Positions 15,633-24,764 of a stretch of DNA of 64,000 nt are shown here, one piece after another (positions within the stretch are counted from its first letter, which is position 1; every line of letters starts with the position of its first letter). The translations under genes and the position numbers were made by a program. Origin of the DNA: JAIBJN01 sp963775395 (GTDB taxonomy: Bacteria; Actinomycetota; Thermoleophilia; Gaiellales; Gaiellaceae). The notes under the pieces are model-generated. The model had not been told where the DNA came from. It did not search any database and saw only the letters and a program-made list of their open reading frames with translations. The stretch is from contig CAVZIX010000006.1 in NCBI GenBank assembly GCA_963775395.1, positions 62,001 through 126,000 of the forward strand, given 5' to 3'.

Positions 15633-17210
15633 GTGCGGCTGAAGAAGTGGATCCGGGCGCAATGGGACGGCGCTCTCGCATGGATGCACGGCCTCCCCGA
15701 CCGTGGGCGTGCCCTGCGCATGGGCGCCTTCGTCGTCTCGCTCCTGATCGCCATCGCGTTCCTGCTCCTCGTCAACTGGATGCTCCGGGGCGGCGGGCTC
15801 TGGGGCGACCTCGCCTTCGCGCTCGTCATCACGACGCTGGCCTTCTGGATCCTCGGGCGGCTCCTCGTCTTCCTGCTCAGGGAAGAGGAGGACGTCGCGG
15901 CCCTCCCGCGGGCGCTCGCCGCGACGATGTTCGTTCTCGTCGGCGTGCCGATCACCCTCGTCAACTGGCTGGCCGGGCTGGTCTTCCTCTTCGTCCCGCT
16001 CCTGGTGGCGACCGTCCTCGTGTTCACGAGCCGTTACAAGGGCCGGCCGAAGACGGCGCCGGCCCTCTGGAAGGTCACCCTCGTCGGGGTCGGGGCTCTC
16101 ATCCTCTTCCTGCTCTTCCAGAAGCCGCTGACGCCCGAGGACCTGGTGCCCGAGGCGATCCCGGTCCCGCGGGCGGCCGCCGAGGGCTCGGACGCCCAGC
16201 TCGCGGCGGCATTCCGGCCGCTGCTTTTCTTCGACTCGGGCGAGCGGCGCTACCCGCTCGACATCGACGACGCGATCGCCGCCAACCGGATCAACATGTG
16301 CCGCAAGTACCTGATCACCGACAACTGCCCGGACATCGAGAACGCGGAGGAGATCGACCAGAGCTTCGACTACCTGGACATCGACGACTCCGGAACGCCC
16401 CCGCGGGGCGGGGGAGACGAGAGCGCCTACTACTACCACGTCGTCCGCGGGGAGGACCGCGTCTTCGTGGACTACTGGTGGTTCTACTCGCGCAACCCGT
16501 CCCCGGTCGCCGACAAGGTCTTCTGCGGGCCCGGCTTCCGGACGCCGCCCTTCACATGCCAGGAGCATGCGGGCGACTGGGAGGGGATCACCGTCGTCCT
16601 CGCGCAGTGCGAGGAGGCCTCGGAGTCGTGCGTGGACGTCGGCGGCGAGCTGTGGGGGCCGACGGCCGTGCGCTACGCGCAGCACGCCCATCTGCTCTCG
16701 TACTCGTGGGAGCGGACGCTCGAGCGCGCGTGGGAAAGCCTCCAGCGCCCGCGAGCCGAGGCGCTGGCCGAGATCTGGGACAGCTTCGTCTTTCCCGCCG
16801 TGGAGGAGAACGGCGTGCGGCCTGTCGTCTTCGTCGCGCGCAACAGTCACGCCTCCTACCCGGACGCGTGCTTCTCGAGCAGCTGCAGCCAGGAGGTCGG
16901 AGGCCTGCCGGAGGCGCGCTACGACGGCGGCCTGCCCTGGTCGCACAACGAGAGCTGCGACGGCTGCCTGAAACCGATGCCCATCGGCGAGCAAGGAGAG
17001 CCGGCGCTCTGGAACGCCTTCCCGGGGCACTGGGGCTCGCAGGAGTGCATCCTCGCCGGCGCGTACTGCGACCTTTCGCAGGCGCCGCGCGGGCCCTCGT
17101 TCCAGGGGCGCTACAAGAATCCCGCCAACGACGGGGAGTGGATCTGCGGCGAGGAGCGGGGCGACTCGTTCCGTCTCGCGCCATGCAGCGGCGAGGAGGC
17201 GCGCGAGTGA
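15633..17210 (+). CDS. membrane-anchored Vps62-like (DUF946-type) protein
   Basis: 525-residue protein. The first 170 residues hold about five hydrophobic helices. The remainder is an extracytoplasmic-looking domain with FRPLLFFDSGERRYPLDID, VFVDYWWFYSRNPS, EHAGDWEGITVVLAQ and VVFVARNSHASYP. This pattern is that of the plant/fungal Vps62 family (HxGDWE, NSHASY) as I recall it. Many cysteines (at least twelve) lie in the second half, consistent with export and disulfides. Function is unknown; some relatives carry hydrolase-like or lectin-like folds. GTG start 43 bp after the KAP gene, so co-transcription is likely. Confidence 0.65.
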   Translation: MRLKKWIRAQWDGALAWMHGLPDRGRALRMGAFVVSLLIAIAFLLLVNWMLRGGGLWGDLAFALVITTLAFWILGRLLVFLLREEEDVAALPRALAATMFVLVGVPITLVNWLAGLVFLFVPLLVATVLVFTSRYKGRPKTAPALWKVTLVGVGALILFLLFQKPLTPEDLVPEAIPVPRAAAEGSDAQLAAAFRPLLFFDSGERRYPLDIDDAIAANRINMCRKYLITDNCPDIENAEEIDQSFDYLDIDDSGTPPRGGGDESAYYYHVVRGEDRVFVDYWWFYSRNPSPVADKVFCGPGFRTPPFTCQEHAGDWEGITVVLAQCEEASESCVDVGGELWGPTAVRYAQHAHLLSYSWERTLERAWESLQRPRAEALAEIWDSFVFPAVEENGVRPVVFVARNSHASYPDACFSSSCSQEVGGLPEARYDGGLPWSHNESCDGCLKPMPIGEQGEPALWNAFPGHWGSQECILAGAYCDLSQAPRGPSFQGRYKNPANDGEWICGEERGDSFRLAPCSGEEARE

Positions 17211-17214
17211 GCGC

Positions 17215-17625
17215 TCAGGCCTCGGCCGCCGGATCGCCCCACGTGTGCCAGTGCTCGATCTCGACGAAGGCGGTCACGCCCCGGTAGTCGCGGTCCTCGT
17301 ACGGCTCCCCCTCGTAGCGCTGCGACAGCTCGTCGATGTCGGCCAGGTCGGGATCCGGCCGAAGCTCGACGGCACGGCCGAGGATGGACACGTGCGAGTA
17401 CCAGTTGTCTCCGAGGATCGTGAGCGCCACGCGCGGATTCGCCTGGACGTGGCGGAGCCTGTGGCTGTCGTCCCCCATCGAGATGAAGAGGCGCCCGTCC
17501 GGATCAACGCCGTACCAGCAGGGCGTCGTCACGGGCGCCGAGTCCTCGCGCACCGTTCCGACGACGGCGTGGCGCGGCTTCTCGACGAAGCGCTGGAGCT
17601 CGGGAGGAAGAGGCGCGCGGGGCAT
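17215..17625 (-). CDS. PPOX-class (pyridoxamine 5'-phosphate oxidase fold) flavin/F420 protein
   Basis: 136-residue split-barrel protein. LQRFVEKPRHAVVGTVREDS, TPCWYGVDPDGRLFISMG, RLRHVQANPRVALTI and VSILGRAVEL are the standard order in the PPOX family; many actinobacterial members bind F420 rather than FMN. Substrate unknown. It is convergent with the Vps62-like gene, leaving 4 bp. Confidence 0.83.
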   Translation of the reverse strand: MPRAPLPPELQRFVEKPRHAVVGTVREDSAPVTTPCWYGVDPDGRLFISMGDDSHRLRHVQANPRVALTILGDNWYSHVSILGRAVELRPDPDLADIDELSQRYEGEPYEDRDYRGVTAFVEIEHWHTWGDPAAEA

Positions 17626-17715
17626 CCCCGCGTACCTTAGAGCGAGGGCTCAACGAAACGCAGCTGTGCCGCCGGGCCGCGCTGCTCGCCCCGATGCCGC
17701 GTCCTCAGTCGCGCC

Positions 17716-17732
17716 CGTAGCCTCCAGCTACG
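17716..17732. other. 6-bp hairpin in a 177-bp intergenic spacer
   Basis: CGTAGC, loop CTCCA, GCTACG. It is the only structure I see in the spacer 17626-17802, which lies between the PPOX gene start and the end of the Pel-like cluster. It may terminate the latter, which ends at 17803 on the minus strand. Confidence 0.3.
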
Positions 17733-17802
17733 AACGCTCCCTGCGTCCTTGCCTCGGAACGACCATCACGCGCCGGCGACGAGCGACGTTCCGTCAACCC
17801 CT

Positions 17803-19311
17803 CTAGAAGGCCGCGCGGTAGAACGAGTACGCGCCGTCCGCGACCGCCCGGGACGTGACGGCGCGGGTGAGCACGATGCCGACCGGGCAGATGATCAGGA
17901 AGACGGCGGGGCCCGCCCACACGCCGAGCAGCGCGGTGAGCGGGAACGAGGCGCCGACCGCGAAGGCCGCCACGACGGCCTGGATGCCCACGGCGGGGCC
18001 CGGTCGCCCGAGCCAGACGAGGACGAGGAGCTCTCCGTGCAGGACGCCAACCGCGGCATAGCCGGCGACGCTCATCGCCAGGAAGCCCGCGTCGTTCCAG
18101 CTGAGGCTCCCGGTGTAACCGGCGAGCAGGGCTGCGATACCGACAACGAGGGCGACAACTCCGACCACGCCGACGACGGCGAGACGCCGCCGCAGGCCGA
18201 GCTCCGAGCCCGTCCAGGCGGCCAGCGCATCCTCTGAGTCGACGTTCGTGTGGGACAGGACCTCTTCGGCGCTGCGCTGGAGCCTGGCGAGCGAGAGCTC
18301 ATAGAACAGGACGGCGGCGACGACCGCGAAGGTGGCGGCGGTCGTCAGCACGAGCAGGCCGGTGCGGTTGACGCCCAGCAGATGGGCGGCGGGCCAGTCG
18401 GCGAGCACGATCACGGGGCCGAGAACGCCGTAGAACGCCGCCGGGAAGAGGCTCCGCATCTGGCGCCGCAGGGGAGGCACGCGCGTCGACATCGGCGGGC
18501 TGCGCAGGAGTGCGATGGCGACCGCGAACGTGCCGCAGGCGGCGAAGGCGATCGCGCCCGCCGCCGTGCCCACGGTCACGCCCGTGAACGAGGTCACGAG
18601 GATCCCGACGCCGAGCGCCGCGATCACCGCACCATGGACGTGCAGCTCCTTCTCCAGCGTGAGGAGAAGGCTGACGAGCGCCCAGAGCGCTGCCGACACG
18701 AGCCCGACGGTGGCGAAGCCCCATTCGGAGCCGAGCATGCCCAGCCCGGAGGCCGCGATCGTCCCGCCGACCACCGCGAGCGCGAGGAGCGCGGTGCCGA
18801 CCCAGAGGAGCCGCAGGGCCGCGACCGCACCGGGCCGCATGTAGCCGCAGACGACATAGCGGCTGCCCAGGTAGCCCGCTGGCGCGAGCACGACGGCGCT
18901 GCCGAGCATCGGTATGACGAGCGCCGCTGCCAGCTCGCCCCGGCTCAGGTTCGCCAGCTGGTCGCCGAGGATGGCCTGGAGGAAGAGCACCGTCAGGATG
19001 GGGGCGAGGCGCGCGGTCGAACGCGCCGGCGTGAACGTGATGTCCGACTCGGGCCGCACGGCGACGGTCGCACGGCGCTCGGTCTCGGCGAAGAGCTCGC
19101 GCGCGTAGGCGAAGACGTTCTCGTACCCGTAGTCCTCCTGGACGCGGCGATCGGTGATCCCCCCGGCTTCGAGCAGCGCGGCGAGCTCGAGCGCGTTGGT
19201 CGAGGTCTCTGCGAGCTTCTCGTGCTCGGGGTCGAACGGCGGCAGGCCGACGGACGGCCCGTCCGCCTGGCGGAGGCTGACGACGCGGGCGAGCGCCTCG
19301 CTCGGGGTCAT
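17803..19311 (-). CDS. multispanning membrane protein of the Pel-like cluster (PelG-position)
   Basis: 502-residue protein. The first 110 residues are polar, and about eleven or twelve hydrophobic helices follow to the end. The ATG overlaps the stop of the PelF gene (ATGA), so the two are coupled. In pel operons the gene after pelF encodes PelG, a 12-helix transporter of the MATE/MOP type that exports the polymer. Position, size and topology fit, but I do not recognise PelG motifs with certainty, and the polar N-terminal extension is unusual. Call rests mainly on context. Confidence 0.55.
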   Translation of the reverse strand: MTPSEALARVVSLRQADGPSVGLPPFDPEHEKLAETSTNALELAALLEAGGITDRRVQEDYGYENVFAYARELFAETERRATVAVRPESDITFTPARSTARLAPILTVLFLQAILGDQLANLSRGELAAALVIPMLGSAVVLAPAGYLGSRYVVCGYMRPGAVAALRLLWVGTALLALAVVGGTIAASGLGMLGSEWGFATVGLVSAALWALVSLLLTLEKELHVHGAVIAALGVGILVTSFTGVTVGTAAGAIAFAACGTFAVAIALLRSPPMSTRVPPLRRQMRSLFPAAFYGVLGPVIVLADWPAAHLLGVNRTGLLVLTTAATFAVVAAVLFYELSLARLQRSAEEVLSHTNVDSEDALAAWTGSELGLRRRLAVVGVVGVVALVVGIAALLAGYTGSLSWNDAGFLAMSVAGYAAVGVLHGELLVLVWLGRPGPAVGIQAVVAAFAVGASFPLTALLGVWAGPAVFLIICPVGIVLTRAVTSRAVADGAYSFYRAAF

Positions 19312-20756
19312 GCCCGCGCCCTCGCGTAGATCTGCCGGTACGAGAAGAGGAAGCGCGCCATCGTGAAGTTGTCGAGCGCGCGGGCGCGGGCGTCCACGCC
19401 GAGCTGCTCGGCCTTCTCGAGGTCGCGGAGGAGCCCGAGGCAGGCGAGCCCCACCTGGTCGGGGCTGCGCGCCTCGACGATCAGCCCCGTGTCCCCGAGC
19501 GCTTCGGGGATGCCGCCGATGCCCGTGGCGACCACGGGCCGCGCGTTCATCATCGCCTCGACGACCGCGAACGGGAAGCCCTCCGAGATGGACGTGACGA
19601 GGACGATGTGGCCGGTCCCGTACGCGGCCGCGACGTCGGTCGTCGGGCCCATGAAGCGGACCGTCTCCTCGAGGCCGAGGGTCTCGCGCAGCTCGAGCAG
19701 CTCCTGGTAGTAGGGCTCGTTGCCGTTCGGAACCGGGCCGTAGATGTCGACGAGGACGTCGGGCCGCTCGGCGTGGACGACCGCCGCCGCCTCGATCATC
19801 GTCTTCAGATCCTTCAAGGGGTCGATCCGGCCGACCGAGACCAGGGTCGGGCGGCCGGTCGGGTACGGCGAGGGCCGGTGCGTGACCGGGTCGACGCCGT
19901 TGTAGACGACGCGGATCTTCGCGGGATCGGTCGCGAGCGCGACCTCCCAGCGCTTGTTGAACTCGGCGACGGGCAACACCTCGTCGGCGGCCTTGAACGC
20001 GGCCATCGCGGTCCCGACCGCGAAGCGGCCGAGCACGTGGCGCACCGCGCTCGAGACGGACGGCTTCGCCTGCGCGATGAATGCCTCGCGGACGAACACG
20101 CCGTGCTCGGTGAGCACGAAGCGCGTCCCCTTGCGCGCCTTCGTGACCACGCCGAGGAGTGAGGAGACGCCTGCGGCGGTGCCGTGCACGATGTCCGCCT
20201 CGAGCGGCGGGAGCGCCAGCACCGAGAGCAGGCGGCGCAGGACGTGCAGGACCTCGATCACGTCTCGAAGGGTCGGGCGCGCGTGCGCCGGAGCCGCCGC
20301 CGACCACTCGTCGGCGAAGGACTGCCAGACGGCCCTGCACGCGAAGGTCTTGTCCGGGTCGTGGCTCTCGAGGAAGTCCGCGAGCTCGAGGAACGTCTCG
20401 AGCAGCTCGTCGGGCGACGGATCGTCGCTCAGCATCTGGCGCGTCAGACGCGCCCACGCCGGCACGAACGCGGACTCCACCTCGGCGGCATCCGTCCGCC
20501 GCCGGCGTGCCCGCCGCTCCTTGCCCGTCAGGTCGAGCCGCTCGTCGACGTACGAGAGGATCCCCCAGAGCGGAACCGGGCGCATCTTCCGCACGTTCGG
20601 CGGAAGCGTGTAGGCCACGCGCTGGAACGGGTGGGCGACGATGGCGACGACGTCGAACTCGTGGTCGGGCAGCCCGGTGATCAGCTGCTCGCACCACGTC
20701 GCGACCCCGCCCCGCTCGAAGGGGTAGGTGCCCTCGGTGACCAGTGCGACGCGCAA
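19308..20756 (-). CDS. pelF: PelF-like GT4 family glycosyltransferase
   Basis: 482-residue cytosolic glycosyltransferase of GT4. The N-terminal domain starts MRVALVTEGTYPFERGGVAT and carries the PelF-type segment DIVHGTAAGVSSLLG followed by FVLTEHGVFVREAFI. The donor-binding domain has VVYNGVDP, LVSVGRIDPLKDLKTMIEAA, TSISEGFPFAVVEAMMNARP and ATGIGGIPE. PelF polymerises partly GalNAc/GlcNAc-based Pel polysaccharide using UDP-sugars. It sits 22 bp after an Agd3/PelA-type deacetylase gene and overlaps a membrane-protein gene, so this is a Pel-like assembly operon. Confidence 0.85.
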   Translation of the reverse strand: MRVALVTEGTYPFERGGVATWCEQLITGLPDHEFDVVAIVAHPFQRVAYTLPPNVRKMRPVPLWGILSYVDERLDLTGKERRARRRRTDAAEVESAFVPAWARLTRQMLSDDPSPDELLETFLELADFLESHDPDKTFACRAVWQSFADEWSAAAPAHARPTLRDVIEVLHVLRRLLSVLALPPLEADIVHGTAAGVSSLLGVVTKARKGTRFVLTEHGVFVREAFIAQAKPSVSSAVRHVLGRFAVGTAMAAFKAADEVLPVAEFNKRWEVALATDPAKIRVVYNGVDPVTHRPSPYPTGRPTLVSVGRIDPLKDLKTMIEAAAVVHAERPDVLVDIYGPVPNGNEPYYQELLELRETLGLEETVRFMGPTTDVAAAYGTGHIVLVTSISEGFPFAVVEAMMNARPVVATGIGGIPEALGDTGLIVEARSPDQVGLACLGLLRDLEKAEQLGVDARARALDNFTMARFLFSYRQIYARARA

Positions 20757-20778
20757 GGCGCTGCTCCCCCCGCCGCTG

Positions 20779-23700
20779 CTACTGACCCAGCGACCGCTCG
20801 ACCGCGAACTCCTGCGCGGCGGGGCCGAAGGCCACTGACCTGATGCTCTGACCGCCGTACTGCTGACCGCCGGCGACGCCCGTGACCGACGCGGTCGCGG
20901 GGCTGTCGGAGAGGAGCGTGACGAGGTTCGTGGTCAGGTTGATCGTCCCGCGGACGCCCGCGCCCCGAGCGGCCAGGCGCTGCTCGGTGCGCTTGCCGAT
21001 CTCGTAGTACGGGAGGCTCCGGACCGGGAGGACCATCAGCGTCTCGTAGCGGTCGAACACGGCCTCGAGCCAGTCGAACATGAGCGTCGAGCCGGTGCCG
21101 CCGTAGTTGCGGAGGTTGGACTGGTGGAAGAAGTGCGGCCAGGCCTTGTAGCTCAGCATGTGCCGCAGCGTCGTGTCCGCCTCGGCCGCGAGGATCTGGT
21201 CGTACGTCCGCGGCGAGCAGATCGCCCCGGGGATGGTGCAGGGATCCTGCCCGGCCTCGAGGTAGCGCTCGTGGTGGATGTAGTTGTACTCGTCGGTGTT
21301 CTCGGCGGGCGTCGAGGCGTTGTAGAAGACGGCCGTCGGGTAGCGCGGGAGCAGCAGGAGGTTGAAGCCCGGGACGACCTGTTCCGCGGCCTGCGTCGGG
21401 TGCGACGCGTCGGAGGCCAGGTAGCGTACCCCGGCGTCCTGCGCCGCCTGCATCAGCTGCGTGTTCAGGCCGGCCGGGTAGTTGACGTCGTCGGCGGGGT
21501 CCTGGTTGCCGCGCCGGTCACGGAGGCCGGAGTGCTCGCCCGTGATCAGCACGGAGTCGTTCTCCGCCCTGGCCGGCAGGCCCAGCCGCGTCCACGTGTC
21601 GCGGTTCTGGAGGATCTCGCTGCGCGAGAAGTTGTAGTCCGCGAAGCCCGCGCCCGCGTCCATGTCCTCGTGCGTGAACGTGTGGTTGACGAACCGGAAC
21701 GCGGCCTTGTTTTGGACGATCGCGGTGGTCAGCTCGTCGAGGTTGGCATTGCCCGTGTTGACTCTCAACAGCGGACGCCTCGCGACCGCGTCCTCGCGCA
21801 GGCCGACGGTGCCGAAGCCTGAAGTCGTGCCGACGATGATGAAGCCGTTGTTGGCGCTCGTGCCGCCGAGCCACGAGTTGACGATCCCCGTGACGTCGAC
21901 CGAGACGTAGTTCTGGTTCGGCAGGCGGAACCCGACACAGCTCGCGGCGTCAAAGTCACCGCCGCTCGCCGACCAGCCGGTGAACCCCCGGCGAGTCAGC
22001 CAGGTTGCGCCGGAAAGGATCGACCCGGTGCCCTCGTCCCAGGAGTTCGTGACCCGGCAGATTTTCGCGTTCGGTTCCTCACTGCCCTCGGTCCAGAGCG
22101 TGACCGTCGCGTTCTGCGCCGGGCCGGTGATGCCGGCCAGGTCGAACCGCATGAGCGTGTGCCTGTTGTCGCCGCTCCGCAGCCTGACCTCGCCCTTCGT
22201 GCGGTTGCCGAAGTTCGAGATCTGCTCCTGCTGGCGCAGGAAGGTGTCGGCGACGGGCCGCAGATCGCTCTCGGCAGTCGCGTTCGGGTCGTCGACGAGC
22301 TCGGGCGCGAACCTGACAAGCAGGCTCGGGCGCCTGCTCGTGGAGTCCTCGCGCAGGCTCACCTCGCCGTAGCCGGAGGTCGTGCCGACGATGATGAGGC
22401 CGTTGTTGGGCGCCCCGGCGAGCCAGCCGGCGACGATCGGCGTGATGTCGACCGAGACGTAGCGCTCGTTGCGCAGGCGGAACGGGACGCAGCTCGACGC
22501 GTTGAAGTCGCCGCCGGCGGCCGTCCAGCGGATGCCCGTCCTGCGGTTGACCCACGTCGCGTTCTGCGAGCCGCCACGGCCCTCGTCCCATCCGTTGGTG
22601 ACCGCGCAGATCCTCGCGTTGATCTCGTCGCTGCCGTCGGTGAAGAGCGTCAGCGTCGCCCGCTCCGCGGTCGCGCCCGCATAGGCGGAGACGTCGAAGC
22701 GGAGGAGCGTGCGCCTGGAGTCGCCGGTCCGGGTCCGGACCTCGCCCTCGGTCCTCGTCCCGAAGTTCTCGTTCGGGTCGTTCTGGCGCACGAACGTGTC
22801 CGCCACGGAGCCGAGCAGCGCGTCGGGCGGAGCGCGGAAGGTGGGCACCGCGCCCGAGCCGTTGAAGGCGAAGTCGAGGGCGAAGCTTCCGGCCGTCGGG
22901 TGCTCGGCGCGCAGCGCGTCGGTCGAAACCCGCGCATTCTGCACCGAGGCCGCGTCCATGCGGAACGTCCGGCTCAGGTCGACCGCGTTTGCGGCCGGAT
23001 CCCAGAGCTCGTTCTCGAGGAAGAGGTCGTCCACGTGCGACTCGAGGTAGACCTCGCGCGAGCCGATGAAGACGCCCTTCGTGGCGAAGTTGAGGAACTC
23101 GTATGCGAGCACCTGCGAGTGGATCAGGAACCACGCGTTCGAGATCGTCGAAAGCAGCACTTCGCGCCCGTCGTCGTAGCGGAGATAGGAGACGAAGGTC
23201 TTCGAGAGATCGTCCCGCCAGTTGAGGAGCGGTTGCACGTGGGGGCCGACGCCCGTGTCGCGCGGCTCGCCGGCGTAAATCACGAAGGGGCGCCCGGCGA
23301 ACGCGAAGTCGGTGATCGGCAGCGGGTTCGCCTCGTTGACGTACTCGAAGATCTCAGTGCCGCCCGCCGGCGCCTGCCAGATGCCCTGAAAGTCGTTGCC
23401 CGCGATGATGTCGGTCATGCCGTAGTCGAGCCCCAGACCGGGGTTTGTCGCGGGGAAGCCGGAGAGAATCGACTCGCGCACGCCGAAGTCGCGCTCGAAG
23501 GCGTGAAGGGTGTCCCACTCGAGGGAGCTGAAGCCCGAGCCGGACCCGTCCGGCATGAAGAGCTCAGAGTTGGTGAGGATGACGCCGTTGTAGAAGCCGT
23601 GGTCCCCTGCGGAGAGTCGGCCCGGAGTCATGACCTCGGTGCTGGAGTCGAGGACGTCGTACGGGACTCCGACCTCGTTGAGGACATCGTCCATGAGATC

Positions 23701-23841
23701 GAGCCCGGGATCGACGCTCGCGTTCCCGGTCGAGATGACCAGGACCTTGAGGTCCAGGGTCTTGTCAGCCGCCCAAGCGCCGCTCGCGTGAACGAGAAAC
23801 AGGGCCAGTCCCGCAACGAGACAAGCGAAGGTACGCCGCAA
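20779..23841 (-). CDS. secreted PelA/Agd3-like polysaccharide deacetylase with two inserted carbohydrate-binding-type repeats
   Basis: About 1020 residues with a signal peptide (LRRTFACLVAGLALFLVHAS, cleavage after AWA). The N-terminal domain resembles the Agd3/PelA lead (LKVLVISTGNASVDP). The deacetylase metal motif ESHVDDLF lies at H269-D272, and the partner NHTFTHEDMD at H720-H724. Between them lie two tandem DNRLRE/CBM96-like repeats (about residues 342-510 and 527-692), each with VADTF-RQ, RFD, GWDEG or SWDEG, and VSLRED or VGLRED. TTG 23841 is preferred because AGGAGGGGAG abuts it; a TTG at 23886 also exists. Likely deacetylates an exported hexosaminoglycan. Confidence 0.75.
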   Translation of the reverse strand: MRRTFACLVAGLALFLVHASGAWAADKTLDLKVLVISTGNASVDPGLDLMDDVLNEVGVPYDVLDSSTEVMTPGRLSAGDHGFYNGVILTNSELFMPDGSGSGFSSLEWDTLHAFERDFGVRESILSGFPATNPGLGLDYGMTDIIAGNDFQGIWQAPAGGTEIFEYVNEANPLPITDFAFAGRPFVIYAGEPRDTGVGPHVQPLLNWRDDLSKTFVSYLRYDDGREVLLSTISNAWFLIHSQVLAYEFLNFATKGVFIGSREVYLESHVDDLFLENELWDPAANAVDLSRTFRMDAASVQNARVSTDALRAEHPTAGSFALDFAFNGSGAVPTFRAPPDALLGSVADTFVRQNDPNENFGTRTEGEVRTRTGDSRRTLLRFDVSAYAGATAERATLTLFTDGSDEINARICAVTNGWDEGRGGSQNATWVNRRTGIRWTAAGGDFNASSCVPFRLRNERYVSVDITPIVAGWLAGAPNNGLIIVGTTSGYGEVSLREDSTSRRPSLLVRFAPELVDDPNATAESDLRPVADTFLRQQEQISNFGNRTKGEVRLRSGDNRHTLMRFDLAGITGPAQNATVTLWTEGSEEPNAKICRVTNSWDEGTGSILSGATWLTRRGFTGWSASGGDFDAASCVGFRLPNQNYVSVDVTGIVNSWLGGTSANNGFIIVGTTSGFGTVGLREDAVARRPLLRVNTGNANLDELTTAIVQNKAAFRFVNHTFTHEDMDAGAGFADYNFSRSEILQNRDTWTRLGLPARAENDSVLITGEHSGLRDRRGNQDPADDVNYPAGLNTQLMQAAQDAGVRYLASDASHPTQAAEQVVPGFNLLLLPRYPTAVFYNASTPAENTDEYNYIHHERYLEAGQDPCTIPGAICSPRTYDQILAAEADTTLRHMLSYKAWPHFFHQSNLRNYGGTGSTLMFDWLEAVFDRYETLMVLPVRSLPYYEIGKRTEQRLAARGAGVRGTINLTTNLVTLLSDSPATASVTGVAGGQQYGGQSIRSVAFGPAAQEFAVERSLGQ

Positions 23842-24004
23842 CTCTCCCCTCCTACCGCTGGATTTCTCCGGAGGCGCCGGCTGCAATGAGGCCGCATTGA
23901 CCGGTGCCGTGCTAAATCTTCGTTTACATCTGAGAGGCGGGCAAGTCTAGGTTCTGCCACTCCACCCGTTTCCAGGCAGCGACAGGCCTTTCGAGCGCCC
24001 CTTG

Positions 24005-24022
24005 GGAAGGTTTCGGAAGGTT
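24005..24022 (-). promoter_or_regulatory. 10-bp-period direct repeat upstream of the deacetylase gene
   Basis: AACCTTCC occurs twice on the minus strand with a start-to-start distance of exactly 10 bp, in the 185-bp spacer between the GH114 gene and the deacetylase start. Direct repeats with one-turn phasing are typical of OmpR-family regulator sites; the assignment is inference. Confidence 0.35.
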
Positions 24023-24026
24023 CCGC

Positions 24027-24764
24027 TCAGCAGGCGGCCGGCGGCGGGACGCGGGTCAGCCCGATGTTGCTGACGTACGGCAGGGCGCCTGCGCGACAGG
24101 CATTTCGGCGCGCTTCCGCGGTCGCGCCGGGGCGTCCCGCGGGGAGGTAGTCGATCGTCGTCACGAGGAGGCCGCGGGCCCGGATCCTGCGCACCGCCGC
24201 CAGCGCCGAGCGCCGTTCGGCCGAACCTACCCGAACGTAGCGGTCCGTATCGAAGTCGTATGAATACGTCACGTCCTCGCGGTTCCAACCGTCGTAGTAG
24301 CGCAGCGTCGTGCCCAGCGACGACTGGCCGTTCTGCGTGAAGAGGAGCCGGTTGCGCGAGTGGGTGAGGCGCGACAGCCGGCGGACGAGCTGGTGCATCC
24401 CGGTGCGCTGCGCGGCATGCGTCTCGACCATGTCGGTGTTGTCCAGGAAGAGCCCGGTGAGGCCCTTGTTGAGCATCCCCGGTGCGACCCGATTCGCGAG
24501 CAGGTCGCGAAAGCCCAGCCGCGAGACGTCGGCGTACCACTCGCCCCAGTCGCCCCAGAGCTCGAGCTTGTATGGCTCGGCCGCGGAGTACCACCAGCGA
24601 TAGCTCTCGATCGTGCCCACGGAGAGGTAGCCGAGCACGAGGGTGCCGTGGCGGCGGAGCCGGAGGACCTGGGCGCGCGTGATCTCCTCGCCGTCGACGA
24701 CGACGAGGTCGAACGCGCCCGGCCGCCGCATCACATTGGTGAGCGCCCCGGTGCCGATCGCCAT
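24027..24764 (-). CDS. GH114 family endo-alpha-1,4-polygalactosaminidase-like hydrolase
   Basis: TIM-barrel glycosidase of the TM1410/Ega3 type. Visible blocks are FDLVVVDGEEITRAQVLRL, LVLGYLSVGTIESYR, GFRDLLANRVAPGMLNKG, GLFLDNTDMVE and a late YVSNIGL. The coordinates given run from the first ATG. However, the open frame continues upstream to about 24868 and encodes a convincing signal peptide (IVRLLVLSSAAALAALSLAA) and the first barrel strand (RGVRTWAMAIG), yet contains no ATG, GTG or TTG. The true start is therefore non-canonical or lost by an error. GH114 enzymes cut galactosaminogalactan and Pel, fitting the adjacent pelF and deacetylase genes. Confidence 0.78.
   Translation of the reverse strand: MAIGTGALTNVMRRPGAFDLVVVDGEEITRAQVLRLRRHGTLVLGYLSVGTIESYRWWYSAAEPYKLELWGDWGEWYADVSRLGFRDLLANRVAPGMLNKGLTGLFLDNTDMVETHAAQRTGMHQLVRRLSRLTHSRNRLLFTQNGQSSLGTTLRYYDGWNREDVTYSYDFDTDRYVRVGSAERRSALAAVRRIRARGLLVTTIDYLPAGRPGATAEARRNACRAGALPYVSNIGLTRVPPPAAC

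Noticed and set aside
17626..17802. Spacer as a small RNA or short gene
   Set aside because: Only a 6-bp hairpin is visible; no promoter-hairpin-terminator order and no ORF with a ribosome site.
18250..19329. Open frame on the plus strand opposite the membrane-protein gene, and similar ones opposite pelF and the deacetylase
   Set aside because: Charged, repetitive translations without conserved features; the minus strand carries the real genes.
19312..20697. Upstream extension of the 502-residue membrane protein to a 964-residue reading frame
   Set aside because: The extra part is the out-of-frame shadow of pelF; ATG 19311 overlapping the pelF stop is the normal start.
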